31,682 nt of DNA from Bacteroidales bacterium UBA1184 (GTDB lineage: Bacteria; Bacteroidota; Bacteroidia; Bacteroidales; ML635J-15), in the NCBI GenBank assembly GCA_002310235.1, contig DBYO01000025.1:4096-35777 (forward strand), in the 5' to 3' direction. Shown in pieces: positions 20,727 through 29,895 of this stretch (its first letter is position 1; every line of letters begins with the position of its first letter). Below the pieces are notes generated by a model. It saw nothing but the letters and a program-made list of their open reading frames with translations. It had not been told where the DNA came from and ran no database searches. The position numbers and the translations under genes are program-made.

Positions 20727-21791
20727 ATGCTTTATCCATTGAAATTCAAGCCGATATACAAGACTAAAGTCTGGGGCGGCGACAAGATAAGAAGAATAAA
20801 AAACGACAACAAAGTTCCTGAAAACTGCGGTGAAAGCTGGGAGATTTCGGGTGTACAGGACGATGTTTCGGTAGTAGCAAACGGTTTTCTTGCAGGAAAC
20901 ACCCTGCAAGAAATAATAGAGGTTTACCTCGAAGAAGTTGTAGGCGACAAAGTATTGGAAGAATACGGCTACGAATTCCCAATATTGCTTAAGATAATAG
21001 ATGCCAAAGAAAACCTTTCGGTGCAGGTTCACCCCGACGACGAAACGGCAGCCGAACTGCACAATGCTCGTGGAAAGACCGAGGCCTGGTACATTCTCGA
21101 AGCCGACAAAGACGCAAAAATAATCGACGGATTCAACCGCGATACTACCGAAGCCGAACTTCTGCAGTCGATACAGGACGGCAATTTGGAAAACTTGCTG
21201 AAATACCAGAATGTGAAGACGGGCGAATTCTACTTCATCCCTGCAGGACGCGTACACGGAATGTGCGCAGGAACCGCAGTAGTAGAGATACAAGAAACCT
21301 CAGACATCACATACCGTATATACGATTACAACCGAGGCAACCGCGAACTTCACACACAATATGCTGTGGACGTTATAGACTACAAGAAAAACGAGAAAAA
21401 TCCGGTTGACTTTAACCGTATCCCCGACCATTCGAACCAAATAGTAAAATGCAAGTATTTCACAGCCAACTACTTGCCAGCAATGAACTCGCTACTCAAG
21501 GACTACAGTGCCATCGATTCGTTTGTGATATACCATTGCGTACATGGACAAGTTAATGTTAAAACAACCAACGGAGAAGAAATCCTTAACGAAGGCGAAA
21601 CTATACTTATACCAGCTTGCATCGACGAAGTAGTACTAATACCTATGAAATATTCCGAACTTCTGGAAATATACATGGACCTAGACGAAAATCAGCCACG
21701 TAAATACGACGACTATGACCTCGATGCTATTCAACGTCAGCGCAAAGTTACATCTGGCAATACCAACAACAATACGAAATACAAGTGCTAG
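20727..21791 (+). CDS. manA: Mannose-6-phosphate isomerase, class I
   Basis: A 354-residue zinc-dependent cupin isomerase that interconverts mannose 6-phosphate and fructose 6-phosphate. The metal ligands are visible: Gln100 and His102 in SVQVHPDDE, Glu119 in GKTEAWY, and His177 in PAGRVHGMCAGTAVVEIQ. The N-terminus KPIYKTKVWGG and the block QETSDITYRIYDYNR are typical. The C-terminal cupin half is present, though the last about 25 residues are a polar, Asn- and Lys-rich tail. It starts 19 bases after prfB and ends before a stretch with inverted repeats at 21812-21836. Confidence 0.95.
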   Translation: MLYPLKFKPIYKTKVWGGDKIRRIKNDNKVPENCGESWEISGVQDDVSVVANGFLAGNTLQEIIEVYLEEVVGDKVLEEYGYEFPILLKIIDAKENLSVQVHPDDETAAELHNARGKTEAWYILEADKDAKIIDGFNRDTTEAELLQSIQDGNLENLLKYQNVKTGEFYFIPAGRVHGMCAGTAVVEIQETSDITYRIYDYNRGNRELHTQYAVDVIDYKKNEKNPVDFNRIPDHSNQIVKCKYFTANYLPAMNSLLKDYSAIDSFVIYHCVHGQVNVKTTNGEEILNEGETILIPACIDEVVLIPMKYSELLEIYMDLDENQPRKYDDYDLDAIQRQRKVTSGNTNNNTKYKC

Positions 21792-21811
21792 AGAAGCAAA
21801 AAAGCACGCAG

Positions 21812-21836
21812 GCTAAAAGGAAACAGGACTTTTAGC
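21812..21836. terminator. Possible bidirectional terminator between manA and the TPR-CHAT gene
   Basis: GCTAAAAG (21812-21819) pairs with CTTTTAGC (21829-21836) around a nine-base loop. The T-runs are weak: on the minus strand a run of six T follows about ten bases later. It lies between convergent genes. Confidence 0.45.
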
Positions 21837-21865
21837 TTGTTTGCCTGCTAGCACTTTAGCCTTTT
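21835..21865. repeat. Dispersed intergenic repeat, copy B
   Basis: Matches the block at 197-226 with about five differences and one inserted base. It runs into the stop codon of the TPR-CHAT gene on the minus strand. See copy A for the shared words. Confidence 0.4.
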
Positions 21866-24800
21866 ATTTGTTTCCATCCAGCATAATAAACGCTGCCCAG
21901 AACCTAGGATTTTCGAAGCCAGGAGTGTTTTTTACCTTGTTTTGTGCAGTAAGAAAGGCTTCGCGTTTGCTCATACCTTTTGTGAGGTTTGCATAGAACT
22001 CGGTCATCATCAACAGTGTAGCATTATCGTCAACAGGCCATAGACTCATGATAATGGTGCGCGTACCTGCTTTCTTGAAACCGCGCTGCAGACCGAACAC
22101 ACCTTCGCCTGAGATTTCGCCAAGTGCTGTCTGACAAGCAGAAAGAACTACCAGGTCGGTCTTGCGCAAATCCATGAAACTTATTTCCTTAGCTGTAAGA
22201 ATACCATCCTCGATGCCTTCGGGCAGAGGTTTGTTCTGCCATGCGTAGTTCGCACCCGATAGCAACAAGCCCGACTGCACTAGCGATAGGTCACCAAACA
22301 ATTTCTCGTCGGTAGGCAAAAAGAAACCATGGGTTGCAATATGAAGTACATTTATATTTTTGCCCGAAAGAGCCTTGAACGACTCTTCGTTGGCTTGCGA
22401 GCCTTCATATAGTGTAATGGAAATCTTCTTTTTCTTCATCTTGGCGGCAATGTCCTCGACTTCGGTCCTAGTCCCTTGCAGGTATGGCAGCGACGAGCGG
22501 GCTTCATCCTTGTTGATCATGGCAAACGATGAATAAGACTCTTCGGTTCCTCTGGTAAATCTGTCGCTTTCCTGCTTCATTGTGGTGGTGTCGCTGTCGT
22601 AGTATATTCCGCCATAAAGAACAGAATTCTTTAGAGGATTTGGCGAATAGTCCATGGCAAGAAAACGTGTCGATGACATGCGGTACATTTCGTATTTGTC
22701 AGAAATTGTCCTGGCATGGTCAACCGGTGCATATTCCACAGCTATCTGGTGCAATTCGCCCGACGGAGCAAAGTAGATGCGCGGGGTTTCGGGAAAGTAT
22801 TTTTCCAGTGGCTTCCACAATACGTTGTAGAGATTTGTCGATTCGTAAATTCCCTGTCGTTTGGCTGTAACGGAAATTGCACCGCGGTTGTCATCGCCTT
22901 TTCGGGCATCTTCCTTTGTCGGTGCTATGCCGCGAAGCAATTTCGCAATGTCGTATTGGTTGAACAAAGGAACGCATACCGGTGCTTCCATATCTTTTGT
23001 AAGCACAAGTGCCAGATATCTTGTTGTATCATCTTCAGTAAAGTTTGTGAACTCAATCGCCACATCATTTTGTTTCAGTGAATTTTGCACTTCCTTCCAA
23101 TCAATCTTTATGAAATGTGTGACATCTCCGAATTCCTTGCTCTTTTCCATTATGTGGCGTTCCATCTTCTGTATTTCGTTTTCCAATGAATCGCAGTTGT
23201 AAACGCGCTCTGCAATAGGTCTTTCAAGTTCCTTGTTCAACTGCAGGTGTGCTGTTTTCATTGTTTCATATTCTGAAATCAATGCCGTATCGCCACTTTC
23301 CATTATAGTATTTGTTAGGCTTATTTCGGATGCCAATAGCAAACCTTTGGTAATGAGTTCTGTGTCGTATGATGTTTTTGTGGCAAGGGTATCATTTGGA
23401 GAGTGGTACATATATTTTATGTTATAAGAGAAATATTCGTTGTTTGAATCCCAGTATGCTTCCCGCTCGTGAGCGGTCATATACGAAAAGTTTTTTGCTA
23501 AGTTGTTCCTATTGATGTCTGTTGATTTTTTATTTGTTTTTATAGCATTAGTTATATTACCCATTTTAAAATATGTAATACCAACATTATGTAGCACAAA
23601 TGAATAATCAGGATGTTCCTCGCCGAGAACTTTTTTCTGGATTTCAATAGCTTGCATACTGTATTTCAAGGCATTCTGGAAATCCCCCATTCCATAATAT
23701 GTACTGCTTGCATTATATAACGACGTTGCATACAATGGATGATTCTCACCGAGAACTTTCTTTCTAATTTCTATTGCTTGGAGATGATATTTCAAAGAAG
23801 TCTGGTAGTCTGTCAAACTATTGTAAACACGACCAATATTGTTAAGTGCTGCTGCATAGTCGGGATGTTCTTTCCCGAGTACTTTTTCCCATATATTCAA
23901 TGCCTGTAAATCATATTTCAAGGCGTTATGATTGTCGCCCATGCTGGTATATATAGAGCCAATATTATTAAGCGCTGCTGCATAGTCGGGATGTTCTTCA
24001 CCGAGAACTTTTTTCTGGATTTCTAATGCTTGCATGTCATATTTCAAGGCATTCTGGTAATCTCCCATATTGCTATAGGTAACACCAATATTTATTAGTG
24101 AATTTGCATATTTGGGATGTTGTTCACCGAGAACTTTTTTCCTAATGTCTAATGCTTTCAAATAATATTTCAAAGCGTTCTGATAGTCGCCAAACTCATC
24201 ATAAACAATGCCTATATTGTTAAGCGATGTCGTATAGTCGGGATGTTCCTCGCCAAGAGTTTTTCTTCTTATTTCCAGTGCTTGCAAATAGTATTTTAAT
24301 GCGTTCTGGTAATCTCCCATATTGAAATACGCAGAACCAACATTATTAAGCGATGTCGCATAGTCGGGATGTTCCTCGCCAAGAGTCTTCTTCTTTATTT
24401 CCATAGCACGAAGGAGATATTTCAATGCGTTCTGGTAGTCGCCCATTGCTCTATATACATTTCCGACATTGTTAAGTGATTTATTGTAATTGGCATGACC
24501 CACTTCGTAGGTTTCCAATGCTTGAAGATGGTATTTCAAGGAATTGTTGTAGTCTCCAATTTTGTAATAAATATTTCCTATCTCAGTTAAGGTGTTCGCA
24601 TACTGTATATGTTTCTCTCCTCGACTTTTCTTTAGGGCATCAAGTGCCAACAATTGGTATTTTAAAGCATTTTGATTGTCTCTGGCATCAAAATACGCAT
24701 AGCCAATGCAGTTTAATGATTTTGCATATTGCGGATGATCCTCTCCCAAAACATTTTTTCTGATATCCATTACCTGCAAATGATATTTCAAAGCATTCGG

Positions 24801-25064
24801 GTAGTCGCCCATATCGGAATATAGCCAAGCTATATTATATAATGCTGTAGCATAATGAATATTGTTTCCTTTTTCAATATCTTTAGTCATTTCAGCCGAT
24901 TGGTTGTATAATTCGAATGCTTCACCAAATTTGTTTGCGTCATAAAAACTGTCAGCAAGTTTTATTAGTGAATCTGCATTGTGGAATATGACGGTTGTGT
25001 CGGTTTGAGAGAAAGTGGTTACGCACAGGAGGGTGAGGAATGTGATTGTAATTAATTTCTTCAT
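21864..25064 (-). CDS. Exported TPR-CHAT protein (caspase-like peptidase domain)
   Basis: A 1066-residue protein with an N-terminal signal peptide (about residues 1-19). Residues 71-486 hold ten tetratricopeptide repeats with a regular 42-residue period (one is 38), of the kinesin-light-chain-like type with LNNIG, GDYQNALKY and LGEEHPDYA per unit; an eleventh degenerate unit follows. The C-terminal CHAT domain carries the predicted catalytic dyad His912 (HIATHGFF) and Cys977 (LSACQTALGE), followed by GEGVFGLQRGFKKAG. CHAT domains are clan CD peptidases; substrates here are unknown. The signal peptide predicts an extracytoplasmic location, unlike the cytosolic TPR-CHAT of type III-E CRISPR effectors. 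A paralogue lies 92 bases upstream, with 140 of the last 159 residues identical by my count. Confidence 0.9.
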   Translation of the reverse strand: MKKLITITFLTLLCVTTFSQTDTTVIFHNADSLIKLADSFYDANKFGEAFELYNQSAEMTKDIEKGNNIHYATALYNIAWLYSDMGDYPNALKYHLQVMDIRKNVLGEDHPQYAKSLNCIGYAYFDARDNQNALKYQLLALDALKKSRGEKHIQYANTLTEIGNIYYKIGDYNNSLKYHLQALETYEVGHANYNKSLNNVGNVYRAMGDYQNALKYLLRAMEIKKKTLGEEHPDYATSLNNVGSAYFNMGDYQNALKYYLQALEIRRKTLGEEHPDYTTSLNNIGIVYDEFGDYQNALKYYLKALDIRKKVLGEQHPKYANSLINIGVTYSNMGDYQNALKYDMQALEIQKKVLGEEHPDYAAALNNIGSIYTSMGDNHNALKYDLQALNIWEKVLGKEHPDYAAALNNIGRVYNSLTDYQTSLKYHLQAIEIRKKVLGENHPLYATSLYNASSTYYGMGDFQNALKYSMQAIEIQKKVLGEEHPDYSFVLHNVGITYFKMGNITNAIKTNKKSTDINRNNLAKNFSYMTAHEREAYWDSNNEYFSYNIKYMYHSPNDTLATKTSYDTELITKGLLLASEISLTNTIMESGDTALISEYETMKTAHLQLNKELERPIAERVYNCDSLENEIQKMERHIMEKSKEFGDVTHFIKIDWKEVQNSLKQNDVAIEFTNFTEDDTTRYLALVLTKDMEAPVCVPLFNQYDIAKLLRGIAPTKEDARKGDDNRGAISVTAKRQGIYESTNLYNVLWKPLEKYFPETPRIYFAPSGELHQIAVEYAPVDHARTISDKYEMYRMSSTRFLAMDYSPNPLKNSVLYGGIYYDSDTTTMKQESDRFTRGTEESYSSFAMINKDEARSSLPYLQGTRTEVEDIAAKMKKKKISITLYEGSQANEESFKALSGKNINVLHIATHGFFLPTDEKLFGDLSLVQSGLLLSGANYAWQNKPLPEGIEDGILTAKEISFMDLRKTDLVVLSACQTALGEISGEGVFGLQRGFKKAGTRTIIMSLWPVDDNATLLMMTEFYANLTKGMSKREAFLTAQNKVKNTPGFENPRFWAAFIMLDGNK
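23607..24854 (-). repeat. Tandem TPR-coding repeats, about 126-bp period
   Basis: Ten consecutive units inside the coding region, nine of 126 bp and one of 114 bp. Recurring DNA words such as gggatgttc(t/c)tc(a/g)cc and aaggc(g/a)ttctggtaatc are seen on the plus strand. The middle units are the most alike, as expected for recent unit duplication. Confidence 0.85.
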
Positions 25065-25156
25065 ATCGTTTTAGTTTCTTTGGCTTCGTCGTTCAAAGTT
25101 TGGGACTATGCATCGTCCGTTTCAACCTTTAGCTCGAGCAAGCAATAGTAAATCAT

Positions 25157-28096
25157 TTATTCATTTCCATCAAGCATTATGAACGCTGCCCAATACCTCG
25201 GATTCTCGAAACCTGCGGTTGTCTTTACCTTGTTTTGTGCAGCAAGGAAAGCTTCACGCTTGCTCATACCCTTGGTGATGTTTGTGTAGAATTCTGTCAT
25301 CATCAACAGAGTAGCATTATCGTCCACAGGCCATAGGCTCATGATGATGGTACGCGCACCAGCCTTCTTGAAACCGCGTTGCAAACCAAAGACACCTTCG
25401 CCTGTTATCTCGCCCAATGCTGTCTGGCAAGCCGAAAGCACCACCAAGTCGGTCTTACGCAAGTCCATAAAACTTATTTCCTTGGCGGTAAGAATGCCGT
25501 CCTCTATGCCTTCGGGGATTGGTTTGCTCTGCCATGCACAATTAGCTCCCGACAGCAAAAGTCCCGACATAATGAGCGACTGGTCGCCAGTCATTTTGTC
25601 TTCGGTAGGCAAGAAAAATCCGTGTGTTGCAATGTGCAGAGTTGAAAATTCTTTGCCAGACAAAGCCTTGAACGATTCTTCGTTGGCTTTAGAGCCTTCG
25701 TAGAGTTTCGTCTTTACTTTCTTTTTCTTGAGCCTGTCAATAATATTATATACCTCGGTCTTTGTGCCAGGCAGATAGTTGAGTCTGTCCCTAACCTCAT
25801 CGCGATCCAATGCCGAAAACGATGTCACAACTCCGCGAGTGGAATATTTACCGCTTTCCTGCTTCATAGTAATCGTATCGCTGTCATAGTAAATGCCACC
25901 ATACAGCACAGTGTTTTTCATTGGCTGAGGTATATAGTCCATTGCCAGAAAACGCGTGGAGGATACACGATACATCTCATACTTGTCCGAAACAGTCTTT
26001 TCTTTGTCAACTGGAGCATATTCAACAGCTAGTTGGTGTAGCATTCCCGACGGAGCAAAATAAATACGAGGATTTTCGGGGAAATATTTTTCCAAAGGCT
26101 TCCACATAAGGTTGTAAAGCCCTGCTGATTCGTAAATACCTTGACGCTTGGAAGAAACAGAAATTACTCCGCGGTTTTCTTCTTCCACGGGAGCATCGAG
26201 TTTTGCAGGGGCTATGCCTCTAATAAGTTTTGCAATGTCCTTTTGGTTGAATAGCGGCACAAAGACAGGCGCTTCCATGTTCTTGGTAAGCACTATGGCT
26301 GCATACGACACAATATCGGGTTCTGTTTCAAAATTGGTAAACTCTATTGCTACATCATTGGGTTGTAATGAATTGTAAACATCCTTCCAATTTATTGCTA
26401 TAGAACGAGTAAAGTCACCATACTGACGACATTTGGCTACAAGGTAATGTTCCTTTCTCTGAATAATTCTTTCAAGAGAATCACAATTGTATATACGTTC
26501 CGAAATAGGTTTTTCGAGTTCGGAGTTCAACAAAAGGCCCAACTGCCTCATGGTTTCGAACTCTTCGATTAATTTTGAATCCTTACTTTCGGCAATAAGT
26601 TTGTTGAACTCTATTTCGGAGGTAAGAAGCAAACCTTTAGTAATAAGTTCTGAATCGTACGAACTAGCAGAAGCGGAAGTGTCGTTGGGAATATGGAACG
26701 AATTTTCAATAATGCTGCCGTACATTGCCATATTGTTCTGCCAGTAAAGTTCTCTTTCGCGAGCCGAGAGAAACGAAAAATTTGCCCTCAGACTACTGCT
26801 TCCTACTTCGAGCGACTTTTGCAAATATTTATTGGCTGCATTATATTCGCCTGCAAGCATTTTGCAACTGGCAAGATTAAGCAAATAGTCCAATGTTTCG
26901 TGATGACCTTTTCCAAACACCGATTCTGCTATTTCGTAAGCTTTTAGCAATGTTTCGGAACTTGTCTCAGTATTACCCATCTTCATAAGGGTATTTCCTA
27001 TGTTGTTGAGCGACTTGGCATATTCTATATTGTTTTCACCAAAAATACTTTTTCTTATTTCTGCAGCCCTACGCAAATAATCCAAGGCTTTTTCATATTC
27101 TCCTATTTCAGTATAAATTGTACCAATATTATTCAATCCAGTTGCATATACAGGAGATATCTCTCCCGATGAAGTTTTGGCAATTTCAATAACCTGCTTG
27201 TCAATTTCGAGAGCCTTGTCGTAGTTTTGCATAAAATAATACGCACTGGCAATATTGTTCAGATTGTAAGTGTAAACGATTGACTTTTCCATGCCAAGGC
27301 TTTCTATTATTTTTTTTGCTTCTTCATATTTTTCCAACGCTTTGTTATAGTTGCCTAGCGCTGAATACATCGTTCCCAGACTATTCAGTATATTTGCATA
27401 TGTATCCTCCTTACCCTCTGCTCCTTTTATTATTCTCGCTGCTTTCATATAATATTTGATTGCAGTTTCGTTTTGACCAAGGTCAGAATACAAATTTGCA
27501 AGCATACCTATTGTAGTAGCATAATCGAAATCGTCTTCGCCTACTGTTGCTGCTTTAATTCTTGCAGCCTCTATGTAATATTTTTCGGCATTGACATAAT
27601 CGCGCAGATTATAGTATGCATTTCCAATGTTATGCAAATCTTCTCCATAAAACTGCGAATTCTCCCCCGAATATTTTTTGTCCATTTCGGTACCTTGAAA
27701 CAAATAGTCGAGAGACTCAATATTACGGCCGATATTCTGAAGTGCACAACCAATATTTATCAGCAAAGAAGCACATTCAGGATGACTTTTACCATATATT
27801 TTTCTTCTGATTCTTAGTGCGTTTTCATAATATTGCATTGATTCCTGATAGTTGCCATAGGACATTGCAATGTTTCCTCTTTTATGAAGTACTATTGCAT
27901 ATTGCGCTGTTGTGCTGTCGGAAACATTTTCTAAATAAGTGTCGAATATTTTAGATGCAACTTCAAGATTTCCAGCAATATATTCGTTTAGTCCGTTAGT
28001 AAACAAAGAATCCTTGTCAAACGTAGTGTTCTGAGCAAAAAGATTTCCAATAGACAAAAGAAGTAATAGTAAAATGTTTAGTAATTGCTTTTTCAT
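25157..28096 (-). CDS. Exported TPR-CHAT protein, paralogue
   Basis: A 979-residue protein with a signal peptide ending near NLFAQ (residue 22). Residues about 66-443 form nine TPR-like units of about 42 residues that are more diverged from each other than those of the neighbouring paralogue. The CHAT domain has His825 (HIATHGFF) and Cys890 (LSACQTALGE). The middle linker (SARERELYWQNN, SELITKGLLLTSEIEF, CDSLERIIQRKE) aligns well with the paralogue. It starts six bases after the nucleoside phosphorylase stop, so they likely share a transcript. No gasdermin-like or obvious substrate gene is adjacent. Proteolytic activity is predicted from the dyad only. Confidence 0.9.
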   Translation of the reverse strand: MKKQLLNILLLLLLSIGNLFAQNTTFDKDSLFTNGLNEYIAGNLEVASKIFDTYLENVSDSTTAQYAIVLHKRGNIAMSYGNYQESMQYYENALRIRRKIYGKSHPECASLLINIGCALQNIGRNIESLDYLFQGTEMDKKYSGENSQFYGEDLHNIGNAYYNLRDYVNAEKYYIEAARIKAATVGEDDFDYATTIGMLANLYSDLGQNETAIKYYMKAARIIKGAEGKEDTYANILNSLGTMYSALGNYNKALEKYEEAKKIIESLGMEKSIVYTYNLNNIASAYYFMQNYDKALEIDKQVIEIAKTSSGEISPVYATGLNNIGTIYTEIGEYEKALDYLRRAAEIRKSIFGENNIEYAKSLNNIGNTLMKMGNTETSSETLLKAYEIAESVFGKGHHETLDYLLNLASCKMLAGEYNAANKYLQKSLEVGSSSLRANFSFLSARERELYWQNNMAMYGSIIENSFHIPNDTSASASSYDSELITKGLLLTSEIEFNKLIAESKDSKLIEEFETMRQLGLLLNSELEKPISERIYNCDSLERIIQRKEHYLVAKCRQYGDFTRSIAINWKDVYNSLQPNDVAIEFTNFETEPDIVSYAAIVLTKNMEAPVFVPLFNQKDIAKLIRGIAPAKLDAPVEEENRGVISVSSKRQGIYESAGLYNLMWKPLEKYFPENPRIYFAPSGMLHQLAVEYAPVDKEKTVSDKYEMYRVSSTRFLAMDYIPQPMKNTVLYGGIYYDSDTITMKQESGKYSTRGVVTSFSALDRDEVRDRLNYLPGTKTEVYNIIDRLKKKKVKTKLYEGSKANEESFKALSGKEFSTLHIATHGFFLPTEDKMTGDQSLIMSGLLLSGANCAWQSKPIPEGIEDGILTAKEISFMDLRKTDLVVLSACQTALGEITGEGVFGLQRGFKKAGARTIIMSLWPVDDNATLLMMTEFYTNITKGMSKREAFLAAQNKVKTTAGFENPRYWAAFIMLDGNE

Positions 28097-28102
28097 GTTT
28101 TT

Positions 28103-28981
28103 TTAAATTATGATCGTTTCCAACGTCTTCTCTATCAAATCTTCCATCAATGGTGCTGCATCCTTTACAAAACGTTTTGCATAGCGGTTTGCAATTATGA
28201 GACATACAGTGCCGGCATTGTGTCCCAATAGTTTCGACAATCCGAAAATTGCCGAACTTTCCATTTCGTAGTTAGTAATGGAACGTCCATTGTAGCGGAA
28301 ACTGCGAATCTTGTCGTTTATTTCACGATCCTGGATTTCGAGGCGCAGTTCTCGTCCCTGTGGACCGTAAAAACCTGGAGCCGAAATGGTTATACCGCGA
28401 CGGAACTCGCTTCCGAACTTTTTCAAGAAAAAGTCGGAACCATCTACGAAATACGGCGTAGCTAAACGCGGATTCCACGACATGTGTTTCAAAAACTTAG
28501 CTTCCATATCAATATTGCATGCCTCATCGCGACGACGATAGAAATTCAGCAGGCCATCGAATCCAATAGCAGTTTCGGTAAGCAAAAATGTCCCTATTTC
28601 CATATCTTCCTGCAATCCGCCAGAAGTGCCAATGCGAAGCAGATTTAAAGTGCGATGCTCTTCCTTTACAACACGTTTTTGCAGATCTATATTTGCAAGA
28701 GCGTCAAGCTCGTTCATCACAATATCGATGTTATCGGTACCAATTCCTGTTGCCAAAACCGAAATTCGTTTGCCTTTGTATGTGCCTGTATGAGTAATAA
28801 ATTCACGATTTTGGACTTTACATTCGATATTGTCGAAATGCTTGGAAACCAATGCGACACGTCCTGGGTCACCCACAAGTATCACATCATCAGCAAGCTG
28901 TTCGGGCAAAAGATGAAGATGAAAAATACTGCCGTCGGCATTAATAATTAATTCTGATGCTTCAATTTGTTTCATATTCAA
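28103..28981 (-). CDS. Nucleoside phosphorylase (uridine phosphorylase family)
   Basis: A 292-residue member of the PNP/UDP phosphorylase superfamily. Visible marks are ILVGDPGRVALVSKHFD near the N-terminus (phosphate-binding GDPGR), VLATGIGTDNIDIVMNEL, LLRIGTSGGLQ, and NYEMESSAIFGLSKLLGH, whose Glu-Met-Glu segment binds the ribose. It cleaves a nucleoside with phosphate to base and ribose 1-phosphate, probably uridine or a related nucleoside; the exact base cannot be fixed by eye. The start may be 28981 or the Met two codons on (28975). The first TPR-CHAT gene starts six bases after its stop. No TAnnTTTG box was found for it. Confidence 0.88.
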   Translation of the reverse strand: MNMKQIEASELIINADGSIFHLHLLPEQLADDVILVGDPGRVALVSKHFDNIECKVQNREFITHTGTYKGKRISVLATGIGTDNIDIVMNELDALANIDLQKRVVKEEHRTLNLLRIGTSGGLQEDMEIGTFLLTETAIGFDGLLNFYRRRDEACNIDMEAKFLKHMSWNPRLATPYFVDGSDFFLKKFGSEFRRGITISAPGFYGPQGRELRLEIQDREINDKIRSFRYNGRSITNYEMESSAIFGLSKLLGHNAGTVCLIIANRYAKRFVKDAAPLMEDLIEKTLETIII

Positions 28982-28998
28982 AAAAAGTTGTACTTTTG
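28966..28998 (+). promoter_or_regulatory. Promoter of the universal stress protein gene
   Basis: TTTG (28966-28969), a 21-base spacer, and TACTTTTG (28991-28998): both boxes of the Bacteroidota promoter match. The -33 part overlaps the 5' end of the divergent phosphorylase gene. The start codon follows 55 bases later. Confidence 0.65.
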
Positions 28999-29053
28999 TG
29001 AGAACGTAAAAATAATAATTTTTTGGGGAAACAAATAAGAACTTGTCTTTTTT

Positions 29054-29884
29054 ATGGCAAAGAATATAATATTAGTTCCGACAAACTTTTCGAGTAGGGC
29101 GAACATCGCATACAGGCAAAGCATAAACTTTGCCGAACGTACTAATGGCGATGTTTATCTTCTTAACGTCATACCACAAAAGGGCAAGAAAGAAAATCTC
29201 GACCTTGAAATCGATGTCATACACAACCAAGTTCTGAACCTTGTAGAGGATTACAGCGACAACTTGAGACGCAGAATACATACAAGAATAGAATACGGAC
29301 CTGTAAACACCACCATAATCAAGGTTGAGAAGGAACTGAAACCCGACTTCATGTTCATTGGCAGCGATGCAGCCCGCAACGACCACAACAGATCCGTCAC
29401 GCTGAAACTTATCGACAAGGTTTCGTGCCCGCTGGTGGTTTTTGCCGGACGTTATGACAAGGACGGATGCAACAGAATCGTACTCCCTGTCGATCTTACC
29501 AAAGAAACAAAGCAAAAAGTTGACCTCACTCTTAAGATAGCAAGGATTTATGGCTCAAAAGTGTATGTCGTTTCGGCAACTGGCAGTAAGGACGAGAAAA
29601 CCTTGCAGCAACTCGACAAGCGCATAAACGACGTTAAGGCAATATTCGACAAGCTTAATATTGAATGCGAAACAAAAATTCTTAAGAGCACTCAAGGAGT
29701 GGAGGCAATGGCAAATGCCGTAAACGACTTTGCCGACGATATTGAGGCTAGTGCAATAGTGATAATGACTCGTCAGGAAACAAAACTGCAAAAGTTCTTT
29801 GTAGGAAGCATGGCAACCGAACTTATAAAGAAAGCCAATGTTCCAATAGTTTGCGTTAGCCCTAAAGGATTGATTAACAAATAA
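29054..29884 (+). CDS. Tandem-domain universal stress protein
   Basis: A 276-residue protein made of two UspA-like domains (about 1-135 and 140-276). Each begins with a short hydrophobic strand and a VP(T/V) turn (IILVPTNFS, RIVLPVDLT) and ends with a strand leading to PLVVF or PIVCVSP. The second half has GSMATELIKKANVP, close to the nucleotide-binding loop seen in ATP-binding Usp proteins; the first half reads GSDAARNDHNRSVTLKLIDK and looks diverged. Such proteins are cytoplasmic and linked to starvation and stress survival. It is followed after 11 bases by the SPFH gene, pointing to a two-gene transcript. Confidence 0.9.
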   Translation: MAKNIILVPTNFSSRANIAYRQSINFAERTNGDVYLLNVIPQKGKKENLDLEIDVIHNQVLNLVEDYSDNLRRRIHTRIEYGPVNTTIIKVEKELKPDFMFIGSDAARNDHNRSVTLKLIDKVSCPLVVFAGRYDKDGCNRIVLPVDLTKETKQKVDLTLKIARIYGSKVYVVSATGSKDEKTLQQLDKRINDVKAIFDKLNIECETKILKSTQGVEAMANAVNDFADDIEASAIVIMTRQETKLQKFFVGSMATELIKKANVPIVCVSPKGLINK

Positions 29885-29895
29885 TTAGATATAAA

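Noticed and set aside
23607..24854. CRISPR array or satellite repeat
   Set aside because: The 126-bp units are in frame, lack unique spacers and encode TPR motifs inside a long CDS.
21864..28096. Type III-E CRISPR (Craspase-like) or gasdermin defence module
   Set aside because: No CRISPR array, gRAMP effector, or gasdermin gene is present, and both CHAT proteins have signal peptides.
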